From positions 4,650,001 through 4,714,000 of the forward strand of contig NZ_CP055930.1 in NCBI RefSeq assembly GCF_013927005.1: 64,000 nucleotides of DNA, written 5' to 3'. The notes beneath the pieces are model-generated. The model made no database searches, was not told the DNA's origin, and saw nothing but the letters and a program-made list of their open reading frames with translations. The DNA is from Enterobacter sp. RHBSTW-00175. GTDB lineage: Bacteria; Pseudomonadota; Gammaproteobacteria; Enterobacterales; Enterobacteriaceae. Shown here one piece after another: positions 36,566 through 45,288 of the stretch. Made by a program: the position numbers and the translations under genes. Position 1 is the stretch's first letter, and every line of letters begins with the position of its first letter.

Positions 36566-37885
36566 ATGACAACATTTCGCATCAGAGACATATTCATCCT
36601 GGGATTCATGAACTTTGCCCTGTTCGTCGGGGCAGGGAACATCATCTTTCCGCCTTTTATCGGCCTGCAGGCCGGCACATCAGTCTGGCTTGCCGCAGCC
36701 GGTTTCCTTCTGACGGGGGTAGGGCTGCCAGTCATTACGTCGATTGCCATGGCAAAAGCGGGTGGGTCTATGGCTATTCTTACGCAGCCAGTGGGGCGTC
36801 TGTGCGGCATCCTGCTAACGGTTATCTGTTATCTCTGTATTGGTCCGCTGTTTGCCACGCCACGAACTGCCACTGTCTCTTACGAGCTTGCCTTGCTGCC
36901 ATTTACAGGCAGTGAGCGCTGGTTGCCGCTCTGGAGCGTGATCTATTTTGGTCTCGTTTTATTGATCTCACTTAACCCTGGCAGATTGCTGGATACGGTA
37001 GGCAAGTTACTTTCCCCTGTTAAAATTGTCGCTCTTATTATTCTTGCCGTAACAGCGATGTTTCTGCCTGCCGGCCAACCCCAGGAGCCTTCAGGAGCCT
37101 ATGCTTCTTCGGCTTTCTCACAAGGGCTGACGAATGGTTACCTGACCATGGATACCCTGGCCGCGCTGGCTTTCGGACTGGTCATTGTCGGTGCCATTCA
37201 GTCACGCGGGATCACGTCTGCCCGACTCATCACTCGATACGCTGTTATATCCGGTCTCATTGCTGGTACGGGCCTGGCCCTGGTATACCTGAGCCTGTTC
37301 CGGCTCGGCACCGGCAGTACCGGGCTGATTGAGAATGCCACTAATGGTGCTCAGGTTCTTAGCGCCTATGTGCATTTCAGCTATGGCACCGGAGGCAATA
37401 TTTTCCTTGGGGTGCTGATTACCATTGCCTGTCTGGTCACAGCTATCGGCCTGAACTGTGCCTGCGCTGGCTACTTCAGCAGTATTACCCGTATCAGTTA
37501 TCGAGCCTATGCCTGGTTTTTCGCCGCCTTTTCGACGCTGGTTTCCAATCTGGGTCTTACGCAGCTTATCAATATTTCAGTTCCGGCGCTGACGGCAGTT
37601 TATCCCGTATTTGTGGTGCTCATCCTGACGTATTTTTTGAGGGGAGTATTCAGGTCTGCACCCCGTGTGGTTGTGCCAGCTGCGTTTGTTGCCTTTCTCT
37701 TCGGCGTGGCTGATGCACTGGAAGCCGCCGGGATGACACAATGGCCATTTACGATGACCCGGCAGCTACCACTACACAATCAAGGGCTTGCATGGCTGCT
37801 GCCCGTACTGGCTGTCATGTTCGTCGCCGCTGCGATTGACAGGCTGATAGGTGCGGCGCGCCCGGTTTTGAGCAGGGAAAGCTGA
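36566..37885 (+). CDS. BrnQ-type branched-chain amino acid:cation symporter
   Basis: A 439-residue LIVCS-family inner-membrane importer with about 12 helices. FMNFALFVGAGNIIFPPFIGLQAG (about 14-37) and PLFATPRTATVSYEL (about 93-107) match E. coli BrnQ, and the length is the same. Divergence from BrnQ and the different locus suggest a paralogue. ATG 36566 is 37 bp after azlD. The frame opens at 36491 inside azlD, which would add non-homologous residues. Co-directional with an exporter, which is unusual. Confidence 0.9.
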   Translation: MTTFRIRDIFILGFMNFALFVGAGNIIFPPFIGLQAGTSVWLAAAGFLLTGVGLPVITSIAMAKAGGSMAILTQPVGRLCGILLTVICYLCIGPLFATPRTATVSYELALLPFTGSERWLPLWSVIYFGLVLLISLNPGRLLDTVGKLLSPVKIVALIILAVTAMFLPAGQPQEPSGAYASSAFSQGLTNGYLTMDTLAALAFGLVIVGAIQSRGITSARLITRYAVISGLIAGTGLALVYLSLFRLGTGSTGLIENATNGAQVLSAYVHFSYGTGGNIFLGVLITIACLVTAIGLNCACAGYFSSITRISYRAYAWFFAAFSTLVSNLGLTQLINISVPALTAVYPVFVVLILTYFLRGVFRSAPRVVVPAAFVAFLFGVADALEAAGMTQWPFTMTRQLPLHNQGLAWLLPVLAVMFVAAAIDRLIGAARPVLSRES

Positions 37886-37887
37886 AG

Positions 37888-38202
37888 ATGAGTCGAACAA
37901 GGAATATTCAAAGAACCGCTGTTCCCGGAGCGGTGCTTTATCCGTGTTTGGCCGCTGCTGCACTGGTACTGTTTACAGGAATGGAATACCTGATGTGGCG
38001 CACTTGCGTCAGCTATCCTGCCGTGCTCGCTCAGGTTCGCTATGTCGATGATGTCACTCTGCTTACGCCGCAGGCCTTGAGGGAGATCTGTGGTTTACCG
38101 CTAACGAAGCCTGAGCTCAAAAGAAAACAGAACGGCCTGTATCTGAGATGCGGCACGCCAGCCCTGGAAGGCGTTTACCGGATAGAGCGCTATAAAGATT
38201 AA
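37888..38202 (+). CDS. Small single-membrane-span protein, unknown function
   Basis: A 104-residue protein starting 2 bp after the brnQ-like stop, so translationally coupled. One hydrophobic segment lies at about 15-32 (LYPCLAAAALVLFTGMEYLMW), followed by a soluble, probably periplasmic, part with two Cys residues (CGLP, LRCGTP) that could form a disulfide. I do not recognise the family. Its position suggests an accessory role with the azlCD-brnQ transport genes (inference). Confidence 0.7.
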   Translation: MSRTRNIQRTAVPGAVLYPCLAAAALVLFTGMEYLMWRTCVSYPAVLAQVRYVDDVTLLTPQALREICGLPLTKPELKRKQNGLYLRCGTPALEGVYRIERYKD

Positions 38203-38210
38203 CAGACTAG

Positions 38211-38230
38211 ACCGGGCCAATGAGCCCGGT
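38211..38230. terminator. Hairpin between convergent small ORF and Lrp-type gene
   Basis: A 7-bp perfect GC-rich stem ACCGGGC / GCCCGGT with a 6-nt loop, 9 nt after the upstream stop. T-runs are weak on both sides. Confidence 0.55.
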
Positions 38231-38233
38231 GGT

Positions 38234-38704
38234 TCAGCTCAGCGGAATTTCAGTCGTTTGCTTGATGGTCTGCATCGGCAGTTCGGTCTTGACGCTTTTC
38301 ACACCCTTAATACGCGTCAGATGCTGTGTCTGAAACTGACGATAGGCCGCCAGGTCAGTTGTCATAACACGTAGTAGAAAATCACAGTCTCCTACCATCA
38401 GGTGACACTCCATGACCTCCGGCAATAGACTGGCCTCCCGGGAAAAATGGTCAGTTGTGTCAGCATCCTGACTGTTCAGCCAGACCCGAACGAAAACCGT
38501 CAGTTTCATTCCCACAGCCTGCGGGTTGAGTACTGCCACGTAACGATCGATGATCCCTGCATCTTCCAGTGCATTTACACGTCGAAGACATGGGGATGGA
38601 GACAGGCCGACTTTTTCAGCAAGAAGATTATTGGGGAGCCGGCCGTCTTTCTGTAATTCCGCAAGAATGGCCCGATCTATTTTATCCAACTTTATCACCT
38701 GCAT
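38234..38704 (-). CDS. Lrp/AsnC-family regulator
   Basis: A 156-residue feast/famine regulator: helix-turn-helix at about 10-55 (DKIDRAILAELQKDGRLPNNLLAEKVGLSPSPCLRRVNALED) and a RAM ligand-binding domain (about 70-150, VMECHLMVGDCDFLLRVM). It is convergent with the azlCD-brnQ-like operon. The E. coli-type logic (Lrp-family protein sensing leucine and controlling branched-chain transport) makes these genes its likely targets; this is inference. Confidence 0.92.
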   Translation of the reverse strand: MQVIKLDKIDRAILAELQKDGRLPNNLLAEKVGLSPSPCLRRVNALEDAGIIDRYVAVLNPQAVGMKLTVFVRVWLNSQDADTTDHFSREASLLPEVMECHLMVGDCDFLLRVMTTDLAAYRQFQTQHLTRIKGVKSVKTELPMQTIKQTTEIPLS

Positions 38705-38824
38705 TTAACCGCTGAGAAACGGTCTGCATTATAGCGCTTCTTCTTTGAAGAATGACGATTCTAAAGCGGACAATTTTGTCGTTTAACGGCGCTATTCAAT
38801 AACAAGACAGTCGGACATCCCCAT

Positions 38825-39667
38825 TTATTGCTCAGACCAGAACATGCGGTAGCCATTACCCGCCCTGAGAATACTGGCAAACCCTGCCTGGCCTAAGTGC
38901 ATACCTGCAATGAGCATTTTTTTGCTGACAGCGTGTTCCATAATGTTCTTCCTTGTTTCCTCGGCCTGAGCGGGATCGGCGTCGAATAAAATAGAAACAT
39001 CCGGGTGCGCGGACTGAATATGCGGATAATGGACGATGTCTCCCCATATTAATAAGCATTGGTCATCCGCATCGATTTGAAACCCTGTATGCCCAGGCGT
39101 ATGCCCCGGTAACCCTACCGGGAGAATAGCGCCTGCTATTTTATCCCCGTTAAAAAAACGCAGCTTCTGCGCATAAGCGTTTAACGTCTGGCGGGCCAGC
39201 CTGAAATTACGTTGCGCGCGTTCATTCGCCATGCTGAGTTTTTCATCATCCTGCCAGTGTTGCGCTTCAAGAGGATGAAGCATTATTTCAGCGTGTTTAA
39301 AAACCGGCTGTTTTTCAGGATCCAGCAGACCGCCAATATGGTCCGGATGGCAGTGCGTCAACAAAACAGTATCGACGTCGTCAGGGCTGACTCCAATGGC
39401 TGCAAGGTTTACGTTGAGTTGCCCCCCTGCATTGTGCAGAGGCCCTGCGCCGGCGTCGACCAAAATGACCCGACCCCGACCACGGATAAGGTAACAGTTG
39501 ATATGGATATCGCCTGGCTCAGCGATTCCGGCACTTTTTTGAATTGCGTCCGCATCAGCGTTTTCAATACCTGACAGTAATTCCAGACTGGCTGACATCG
39601 TGCCGTCGCTCAGCGCCGTTATCTGAAAATCGCCAATCTGCCGGAATGGAAGGGGGTGGCTCATCAT
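38825..39667 (-). CDS. Metallo-beta-lactamase-fold hydrolase
   Basis: A 280-residue MBL-fold enzyme with the metal motif LLTHCHPDHIGG (about 104-115), a His in LPGHTPGHTGF and Asp in IWGDIVHYPHIQ. No signal peptide is evident. It resembles quorum-quenching lactonase-like or glyoxalase II-like hydrolases; substrate unknown. It is second in an operon with the gene ending at 39715 (47-bp gap), divergent from a LysR gene, so a LysR-controlled pair is likely. Confidence 0.87.
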   Translation of the reverse strand: MMSHPLPFRQIGDFQITALSDGTMSASLELLSGIENADADAIQKSAGIAEPGDIHINCYLIRGRGRVILVDAGAGPLHNAGGQLNVNLAAIGVSPDDVDTVLLTHCHPDHIGGLLDPEKQPVFKHAEIMLHPLEAQHWQDDEKLSMANERAQRNFRLARQTLNAYAQKLRFFNGDKIAGAILPVGLPGHTPGHTGFQIDADDQCLLIWGDIVHYPHIQSAHPDVSILFDADPAQAEETRKNIMEHAVSKKMLIAGMHLGQAGFASILRAGNGYRMFWSEQ

Positions 39668-39714
39668 TACCTCGGGATTAGTTGTGGGTGAATAGGTGTT
39701 TCCAGGGCAGTGTC

Positions 39715-40236
39715 TTATTCAGCACGCTGCAACTGCGGAGTAAGAGGCTCGTAGAGGTACACCCCGGGTGTATCCGTAAATAACGCTCTAATTTCAACAG
39801 GTAAAACATAGGCAACGCGATATTCAGGAGATTTATCCAGCCCTGTAGCACGCATTTCCAGCCCCCGATATCCCATTTCTGTTTCTAAAAAGTCTATTTG
39901 CGTTGAACTCAATAACAGAATTTCATCAGACGATATGGCTGGAGCAAGGCTATCAGCTTCATACAGGTTACGATGCCAGTCCGTAATACAGGCCTGCCAA
40001 CGCGCGAAATTACCGCCTCCTTTTAAAGCGTAATCATCACTGTTGAGTGTTTCTGCATTTTTAACAGTATGAATGGCAAGGTAAACAGGGCAGCCGGATG
40101 TAACTGCACGAAAACGTTGCGATGTCGCGAACCCGGTAACGGATAGCAATGCGGGTAATTTTTGCTGGTTGTAAAAGGCATTCCATTCTGCCTCGCTTCC
40201 AGCATCGTTATACGAACATTCCACGGTGTACCACAT
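39715..40236 (-). CDS. Conserved protein, probably a dimeric alpha/beta-barrel domain
   Basis: A 173-residue cytoplasmic protein. The opening MWYTVECSYNDAGSEAEWNAFYNQQKLPALLSVTGFATSQRF pattern (beta strand, then a helix with W and KLP, then a strand ending in SQRF) is typical of ferredoxin-like dimeric alpha/beta barrels such as EthD-like or monooxygenase-type domains. A second such half may follow (IDFLETEMGYRG ... YRVAYVLPVEI). Function unknown; first gene of an operon with the MBL hydrolase. Confidence 0.7.
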   Translation of the reverse strand: MWYTVECSYNDAGSEAEWNAFYNQQKLPALLSVTGFATSQRFRAVTSGCPVYLAIHTVKNAETLNSDDYALKGGGNFARWQACITDWHRNLYEADSLAPAISSDEILLLSSTQIDFLETEMGYRGLEMRATGLDKSPEYRVAYVLPVEIRALFTDTPGVYLYEPLTPQLQRAE

Positions 40237-40401
40237 CAGTTGATCTCCACATAAGTCGCAGGCGCAAGCAAATACAGTTGCTCAATGATTTTTCATCATG
40301 CTACAAGCTAGTTTTACACCGTAAAATCGATAATAAGTCATGAATTAGTGACATTAAGTCAATGCGTGCGAGCTACAGGCACAGAGACAGGAACAGGTTG
40401 A

Positions 40402-41292
40402 ATGCGCAGAAAAATACCCAGTAGTGCGTCGCTTCAGGCGTTTGAGGCCGCCGCAAGGCACGGTAATTTTGCCCGCGCCGCTGAGGAGTTATCGTTAACG
40501 GAAGGGGCCATTAGCCGTCAGATTGCGCGACTTGAAGCATTGCTGAACTGTAAATTGTTCGATCGTGTGGGAAGCCGGGTAAAGCTTAACCCTGTCGGCA
40601 CGCGCTATGCACATCACGTGCGTGAAACGCTCGACAGGCTCGAAAGAGATACGCAGTACGTAATGGGAATGCCTGAAGGCAGTAAGAGTCTGGATATCGC
40701 TGTGCTGCCGACTTTTTCCAGCCGCTGGCTTATTCCCCGTCTTAACGGTTTTACCTCTTTATTCCCGGATATCACGTTAAATCTCGCTGCCAGAACGGAT
40801 CCTTTTATCTTGCCGGGAAGTGGTTTTGACGCGGTCATTCATTTTGAACATTCCGCATGGGCAGGAACGCGTACGCAATTTCTGTTTCAGGAAAATCTGG
40901 TGCCTGTTTGCCATCCGGCACTGTTGGCCCGTAATGACGTCAATCAACAGTTAAACAAACTGCCGCGCATCCACCGTCGACAGAATCCCGATGCATGGCA
41001 TCACTATGCCCGGGAAAGTGGAATACTCCTCGATAATCCGGCTCAGGGAGTGCGGTACGATCTCCATGAAATGGCCATCGCTGCCGTGATGGCAGGACAG
41101 GGCGTAGCCTTGGTGCCGCGCATGTATGTCGAGAAGGAATTGAACTGCGGCCTGCTTGTTTCACCCTGGCCTGCTTCAGACAGGCTGAACAAACGATTCT
41201 GTTTAGTCAAACCGACGGAAACGGGAGTGAATCAGGCCGCACTGGAAAGCTTTGAAGGCTGGTTGCTTGACACGCTTACACGCACCTCGTAA
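40402..41292 (+). CDS. LysR-family regulator, GcvA-like
   Basis: A 296-residue LysR protein with a GcvA-type N-terminus (PSSASLQAFEAAARHGNFARAAEELSLTEGAISRQIARLE, about 6-45) and effector domain with MAIAAVMAGQGVALVPRMYVEKEL (about 218-241). It is divergent from the barrel-protein/MBL operon, 165 bp away, and probably controls it. Inducer unknown. Confidence 0.92.
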   Translation: MRRKIPSSASLQAFEAAARHGNFARAAEELSLTEGAISRQIARLEALLNCKLFDRVGSRVKLNPVGTRYAHHVRETLDRLERDTQYVMGMPEGSKSLDIAVLPTFSSRWLIPRLNGFTSLFPDITLNLAARTDPFILPGSGFDAVIHFEHSAWAGTRTQFLFQENLVPVCHPALLARNDVNQQLNKLPRIHRRQNPDAWHHYARESGILLDNPAQGVRYDLHEMAIAAVMAGQGVALVPRMYVEKELNCGLLVSPWPASDRLNKRFCLVKPTETGVNQAALESFEGWLLDTLTRTS

Positions 41293-41351
41293 TGCCGAAT
41301 GATGGCGTTACGACTGGGTCTTCAGAGCGGTTAACTGGTCTGCTTCATGTG

Positions 41352-42428
41352 TTATTGTTCTACCGTGCTTTGCAATTCAACTGCCGGAAGTCGCGGCTGA
41401 GAGCGCTGCCAGCCAGAACCATAGCGTGTGTACTGGGCTGGAACCGGAAGGGCGACGTTCAAATCGTCGGCTGCAGTACGTGCCCAGAACGGGTCTTTCA
41501 GCATATCTCGGCCAACCAGAACTATATCTGCGCGGCCGTTTTGCAGAATTTCTTCCGCCTGACGGCCCGTTTCGATCAGTCCAACAGCCCCGGTTTTAAT
41601 ATTCAGTTCCCGACGCAGCAGTTCAGCAGCGGGTACCTGATAATTTGGATAAGTGTTTACCGGTATCATCGCAATTCCACCGCTCGAACAGTCAATGAGG
41701 TCAATACCCTGTTCTTTCATCCATTGGCCGTAGATCAGGAAATCTTCAGGACGGTTTCCGCCTTCAACATAATCGGTTGAAGAGATACGCAGGAACAATG
41801 GCCCCTTCCACTCGCTACGTACTACATCAATGACTTCACGCACGATACGGTAGCGGTTCTCATGGTTACCACCGTACTCATCAGTGCGCTTGTTTGCCAG
41901 CGGTGACAGGAACTGATTCAGCAAGTAGCCGTGGGCACCGTGGATTTCGATAACATCAAATCCGGCTTCACGCGCACGGCGTGCTCCCTGGCGGAATGCC
42001 TCAATGACTTCGTTGATCTGCTCAATGCTCATCGCCTGCGGCACACGGGAGTCCTGTGTGAACGGGATAGCAGACGGTGCAATGGATGGCATATCAATAC
42101 CCAACTGGCGACCAGCGTGACCGATTTGTGCACCTGCTTTCGCACCAAAACGGTGAATCGCGTTAGTCACACGGGACAGACCATTTACGTGGCTATCATC
42201 CCAGATACCAATATCTCCAGGGCCGATTGGACCGTTTGGCAGTACAGCAGCGGTTTCCAGCATAATCAGGCCTGCGCCTCCCAGTGCGCGGGCGCCATAG
42301 TGAATAACGTGGAAATCATTAACCTGGCCGTCATCAGAAGCCGAGTGCATACACATCGGGGACATGGCAATACGGTTACGGAATTCAACACCATTGATAG
42401 TGATGGGTTCAAAAAGTAAAGCTGACAT
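41352..42428 (-). CDS. YqjM/NamA-type Old Yellow Enzyme
   Basis: A 358-residue FMN-dependent ene-reductase of the thermophilic-like OYE class. Seen: RNRIAMSPMCMHSA (about 17-30, redox-sensing Cys of YqjM-type enzymes), GWQ-type region replaced by AGAQIGHAGRQL, IEIHGAHGYLLNQFLSPLANKRTDEYGG (about 165-192; substrate His pair) and the C-terminal Arg finger region TRYGSGWQRSQ. It reduces alpha,beta-unsaturated carbonyls, quinones or nitro compounds. It is divergent from an HxlR regulator, an arrangement typical of electrophile-sensing pairs. Confidence 0.92.
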   Translation of the reverse strand: MSALLFEPITINGVEFRNRIAMSPMCMHSASDDGQVNDFHVIHYGARALGGAGLIMLETAAVLPNGPIGPGDIGIWDDSHVNGLSRVTNAIHRFGAKAGAQIGHAGRQLGIDMPSIAPSAIPFTQDSRVPQAMSIEQINEVIEAFRQGARRAREAGFDVIEIHGAHGYLLNQFLSPLANKRTDEYGGNHENRYRIVREVIDVVRSEWKGPLFLRISSTDYVEGGNRPEDFLIYGQWMKEQGIDLIDCSSGGIAMIPVNTYPNYQVPAAELLRRELNIKTGAVGLIETGRQAEEILQNGRADIVLVGRDMLKDPFWARTAADDLNVALPVPAQYTRYGSGWQRSQPRLPAVELQSTVEQ

Positions 42429-42511
42429 TTCTTCTCCAGAAAGCGGTTGATATTTAGCCCGCTAAAAGTACCATATGGGTTGGTTTTGTTAATACGCTAA
42501 AAAAAAGCACA

Positions 42512-42532
42512 TACTTACAAAAAGGTAACTTA
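42512..42532. promoter_or_regulatory. Candidate HxlR operator between OYE and HxlR genes
   Basis: An imperfect palindrome TACTTAC / GTAACTTA with a 6-nt centre lies 8 bp before the HxlR start. It resembles the TACTTAC-N-GTAAGTA type sites bound by MarR/DUF24 (HxlR) regulators. Only the pattern was seen. Confidence 0.35.
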
Positions 42533-42539
42533 GGGATAT

Positions 42540-42938
42540 ATGAAGAAATTACGCAATTACGATTCGGCCCCAGGATGTTCAATGGAAGCTGCATTGCATA
42601 TTATGGGAGGGAAATGGAAGGGGGTAATTCTCTATCACTTGTTTAAAGACGGAACGCTTCGTTTTAGCGAACTACAGCGGTTTTTAACCAGCATCAATCA
42701 GCGTTTACTGACCAAGCAACTGCGTGAGCTTGAAGAAGACGGTCTGATTATTCGCCAGGTTTACCCTGTCGTGCCGCCCAAGGTTGAATATTCACTCAGT
42801 GACGAAGGCAGGGAACTCAACAAACTGGTTCTCGATCTAAGCATCTGGGGAAGAAAGTGGCTTGAACGTCGCGGTCTTAAAACGGCTGTCGAAGAGGATA
42901 TCGAGGAGCTAAAGAAGGTTCTCGGCAATCCGAAGTGA
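42540..42938 (+). CDS. HxlR-family (DUF24) regulator
   Basis: A 132-residue winged-helix regulator: GCSMEAALHIMGGKWKGVILYHLFKDGTLRFSELQR (about 12-47) and INQRLLTKQLRELEEDGLIIRQVYPVVPPKVEYSLSD (about 51-88). The single Cys at about residue 13 corresponds to the redox/electrophile-sensing Cys of YodB, HypR and QorR. It is divergent from the OYE gene, which it probably represses until thiol modification (inference). Confidence 0.93.
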   Translation: MKKLRNYDSAPGCSMEAALHIMGGKWKGVILYHLFKDGTLRFSELQRFLTSINQRLLTKQLRELEEDGLIIRQVYPVVPPKVEYSLSDEGRELNKLVLDLSIWGRKWLERRGLKTAVEEDIEELKKVLGNPK

Positions 42939-42976
42939 GAAAGAACCAGCCAGGGCTTTGCCGGTCAGCCAGGCTT

Positions 42977-43861
42977 CTACTGGCTAAAATGGGTAGTGCA
43001 GAAATCGATAAAACTGCGTAACCGTGGTGTCATTCTCCTGTCCTGAGCATAAAGAACATGGACCGGCCGGTTCGGCACTTCATAATCCGGAAGTATCCGT
43101 ACAAGCCGCCCGGCAGCGATCTCCGTACTCATCAGCGGATACGGCTGCATAATTATCCCTAGTCCCGAAAGTGCGGCAGCGAGTAAGGCTTCGCTGTTGT
43201 CAGTTTTAAACCTGCCGGTGACGGGGACTGATACTTGTCCATCGGGACCCTGAAATATCCATTCTGTCCGCATTGAAGTATGTGTAAATATCAGGCATTG
43301 GTGCTTTTTTAAATCCTGTGGTACACGGAGTTTGCCCGCCTGTCTGAGATATTCTGGCGCAGCACAAATAATCATCTGGTAAGGCGCCAGTGCCCTGGCA
43401 AACAACTGGCTGTCCGGCAGTTCCCCCGTACGAAATACAGCATCAAAGCGTTCTTCAACCAGATCAACAGTCCGATTCGACAAACATAATTCAAGCGAAA
43501 CTTCGGGATTTTGTTTGAGATATTCCGGCAGCTTCGAGGCAAGCACCTGACTGCCAAAGGTGATTGGTGCACTGATTCTAAGATTGCCACGGGGGATTGC
43601 CCGGGTTTCGGAAATCAAGTTTTCCGCTTCTTCCATTTCTGCCAGAATAATTTTCGCTCTTTCATAAAATAGATGCCCGCTGTCTGTAAGGCTCTGACTC
43701 CGGGTCGTACGACTGATAAGTTGTACACCAAGGCTATGTTCAAGAGTGCGCAATTGCTTCCCTGTCAGCTGGGAGGATTGCCCCAACTCGTTTGCCGCTG
43801 ATGAAATCGTGCCAGCCTCGACAATTCTGATGAAAGTCTTCATGCAACTAAGCCGATCCAT
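42977..43861 (-). CDS. LysR-family regulator, CrgA-like
   Basis: A 294-residue LysR protein: helix-turn-helix (about 17-58, TISSAANELGQSSQLTGKQLRTLEHSLG) and effector domain with VDLVEERFDAVFRTGEL. It is divergent from the secreted alpha/beta hydrolase at 43990, which is its likely target. It is convergent with the HxlR gene. Confidence 0.92.
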   Translation of the reverse strand: MDRLSCMKTFIRIVEAGTISSAANELGQSSQLTGKQLRTLEHSLGVQLISRTTRSQSLTDSGHLFYERAKIILAEMEEAENLISETRAIPRGNLRISAPITFGSQVLASKLPEYLKQNPEVSLELCLSNRTVDLVEERFDAVFRTGELPDSQLFARALAPYQMIICAAPEYLRQAGKLRVPQDLKKHQCLIFTHTSMRTEWIFQGPDGQVSVPVTGRFKTDNSEALLAAALSGLGIIMQPYPLMSTEIAAGRLVRILPDYEVPNRPVHVLYAQDRRMTPRLRSFIDFCTTHFSQ

Positions 43862-43989
43862 TTGAGCCTCTTTGTTTCAGGTGTTGTCGTTTTATGACGA
43901 TTTATTCATTTATGTTTTGAATATACATTTTAAATCAGTCTCCGGCATCAAACCGGATTGTATTTTTAAACATAAAGTAAGGTGTCATT

Positions 43990-44757
43990 ATGAAAAACGT
44001 ATCTCTGTCTTTGTTAATGGCGGCTGCCATGAGCTGCTCGGCATTGGCTGCAACTCCCGGTGAAGCATTAAAAAAACCGACCGTGGTTCTTGTACACGGC
44101 GCCTTTGCGGACGGCTCAGCATGGAACAAAGTCATTCCCCTGCTTGAGGCTAAGGGGCTGGACGTTATTGCCGTTCAGGATCCCCTCACCACGCTGTCAG
44201 ATGATGTTGCAACGACACGACGTGCGCTTGCACGGGTCAAAGGGCCCATTGTTCTGGTTGGACATTCATATGGCGGGGCAGTAATTACTGAAGCTGGTGC
44301 GAATAACGATAACGTTAAGGCTCTTGTCTACGTTGCAGCATTCGCTCCATCGGTGGGGGAAACTGTAAGTGATTTGAATAAAAACTATCCAGTAGCGTCA
44401 GGCTTCAACCACATTGAGGCCGATGACGGCGGTTATCTGAAGCTGACTCGTGAAGGTGTAGCTAAACATCTGGCGCAGGATGTGTCAGCCGATCAAGCAG
44501 CTTTGATGTATGCAACACAGAAACCTACAAATGGGGCGATATTTGGAGAAAAAATAACCGATGCCGCCTGGGAAAAAAAACCATCCTGGTATATCGTCAG
44601 TCTCCAGGATCATATGCTCAACACTGATCTGCAGAAAGCTATGGCAAAGAAAATTCATGCTAATGTGACTACACTGGACGCAAGCCATGCTCCTCATATC
44701 TCACAGCCAGATGCAGTAGCGAACGTGATTCTTGATGCGGTAAATACTCTGAAGTAA
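43990..44757 (+). CDS. Secreted alpha/beta hydrolase
   Basis: A 255-residue protein with a signal peptide (MKNVSLSLLMAAAMSCSALAA, cleavage near 20-21). The fold landmarks are VVLVHGAFADGSAW (oxyanion-hole HG, about 32-45), the nucleophile elbow VGHSYGGAV (Ser about 93), an acid after SLQDHM and His in SHAPHISQPD (about 237). It resembles periplasmic esterases or haloperoxidase-like hydrolases. Substrate unknown. A LysR gene lies divergently 128 bp upstream. Confidence 0.9.
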   Translation: MKNVSLSLLMAAAMSCSALAATPGEALKKPTVVLVHGAFADGSAWNKVIPLLEAKGLDVIAVQDPLTTLSDDVATTRRALARVKGPIVLVGHSYGGAVITEAGANNDNVKALVYVAAFAPSVGETVSDLNKNYPVASGFNHIEADDGGYLKLTREGVAKHLAQDVSADQAALMYATQKPTNGAIFGEKITDAAWEKKPSWYIVSLQDHMLNTDLQKAMAKKIHANVTTLDASHAPHISQPDAVANVILDAVNTLK

Positions 44758-45072
44758 TTAAAAATGCTGATGACCGATCCTTTCATTAATCAGCATTGGG
44801 AAGTAGCGAAATCTGCTTCCTTTTCTATGAGCAGTTTTCCTGCATTGTTAGAGTTTAACTCTTAAACGTCAGCTTCTTGCTCACTGCGGACCTTTAGCTC
44901 TGTTAGCTTGTATGCTCCGAGCCAGAAGCGGACGTTGGACATGGAGCGGCTACATCTTCAGAATCATTTCTCAAAATGAAAACACCATCCAACTGCGGTT
45001 ACCAGAGTTATGAACAGTTTCGTCAGCTGAACGGTTATAAAAAAGAAAAGTCACACGTAAATACGAATAACA
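44758..45072. other. Degenerate intergenic region
   Basis: Between the hydrolase gene and the transposase fragment lies about 315 bp with no credible intact gene. The region around 44870-44950 contains the short motif AGCGGACGTTGGA commonly seen in enterobacterial junk sequence. It appears to be a remnant of rearrangement. Confidence 0.45.
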
Positions 45073-45180
45073 TCGGTCGAACATTCTGGCGATATCATGC
45101 AGGGAATCACCTTGCTTATACCTGTCCCAGATAATCGCTTTCTGTTCTGGCGTGTAGTTAATGCGCGTTCTTCGTTTCAT
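45073..45180 (-). pseudogene. Truncated IS30-type transposase (N-terminal 36 codons)
   Basis: The reading frame from ATG 45180 begins MKRRTRINYTPEQKAII and continues to SLHDIARMFDR, the helix-turn-helix typical of IS30-family transposase N-termini. Homology then stops abruptly; the frame runs on to a stop at 44971 in unrelated sequence. The DDE catalytic domain is absent, so it is inactive. A ribosome site AAGGGGGG precedes the start. It marks an old insertion or deletion junction between the hydrolase and SulP genes. Confidence 0.7.
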
Positions 45181-45288
45181 AGCAACCCCCCCTTGATTAA
45201 GGATAGCGTTGCATCGATCCATTGAACTCACACCTCAATTAAGGCCTCATGCTCCCAGGCCTGTCTGCTGCGTGCCGAAAACGGGCAT

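Noticed and set aside
41292..41780. 162-codon plus-strand ORF after the GcvA-like LysR gene
   Set aside because: Mostly antisense to the YqjM-type OYE gene; no ribosome site or domain.
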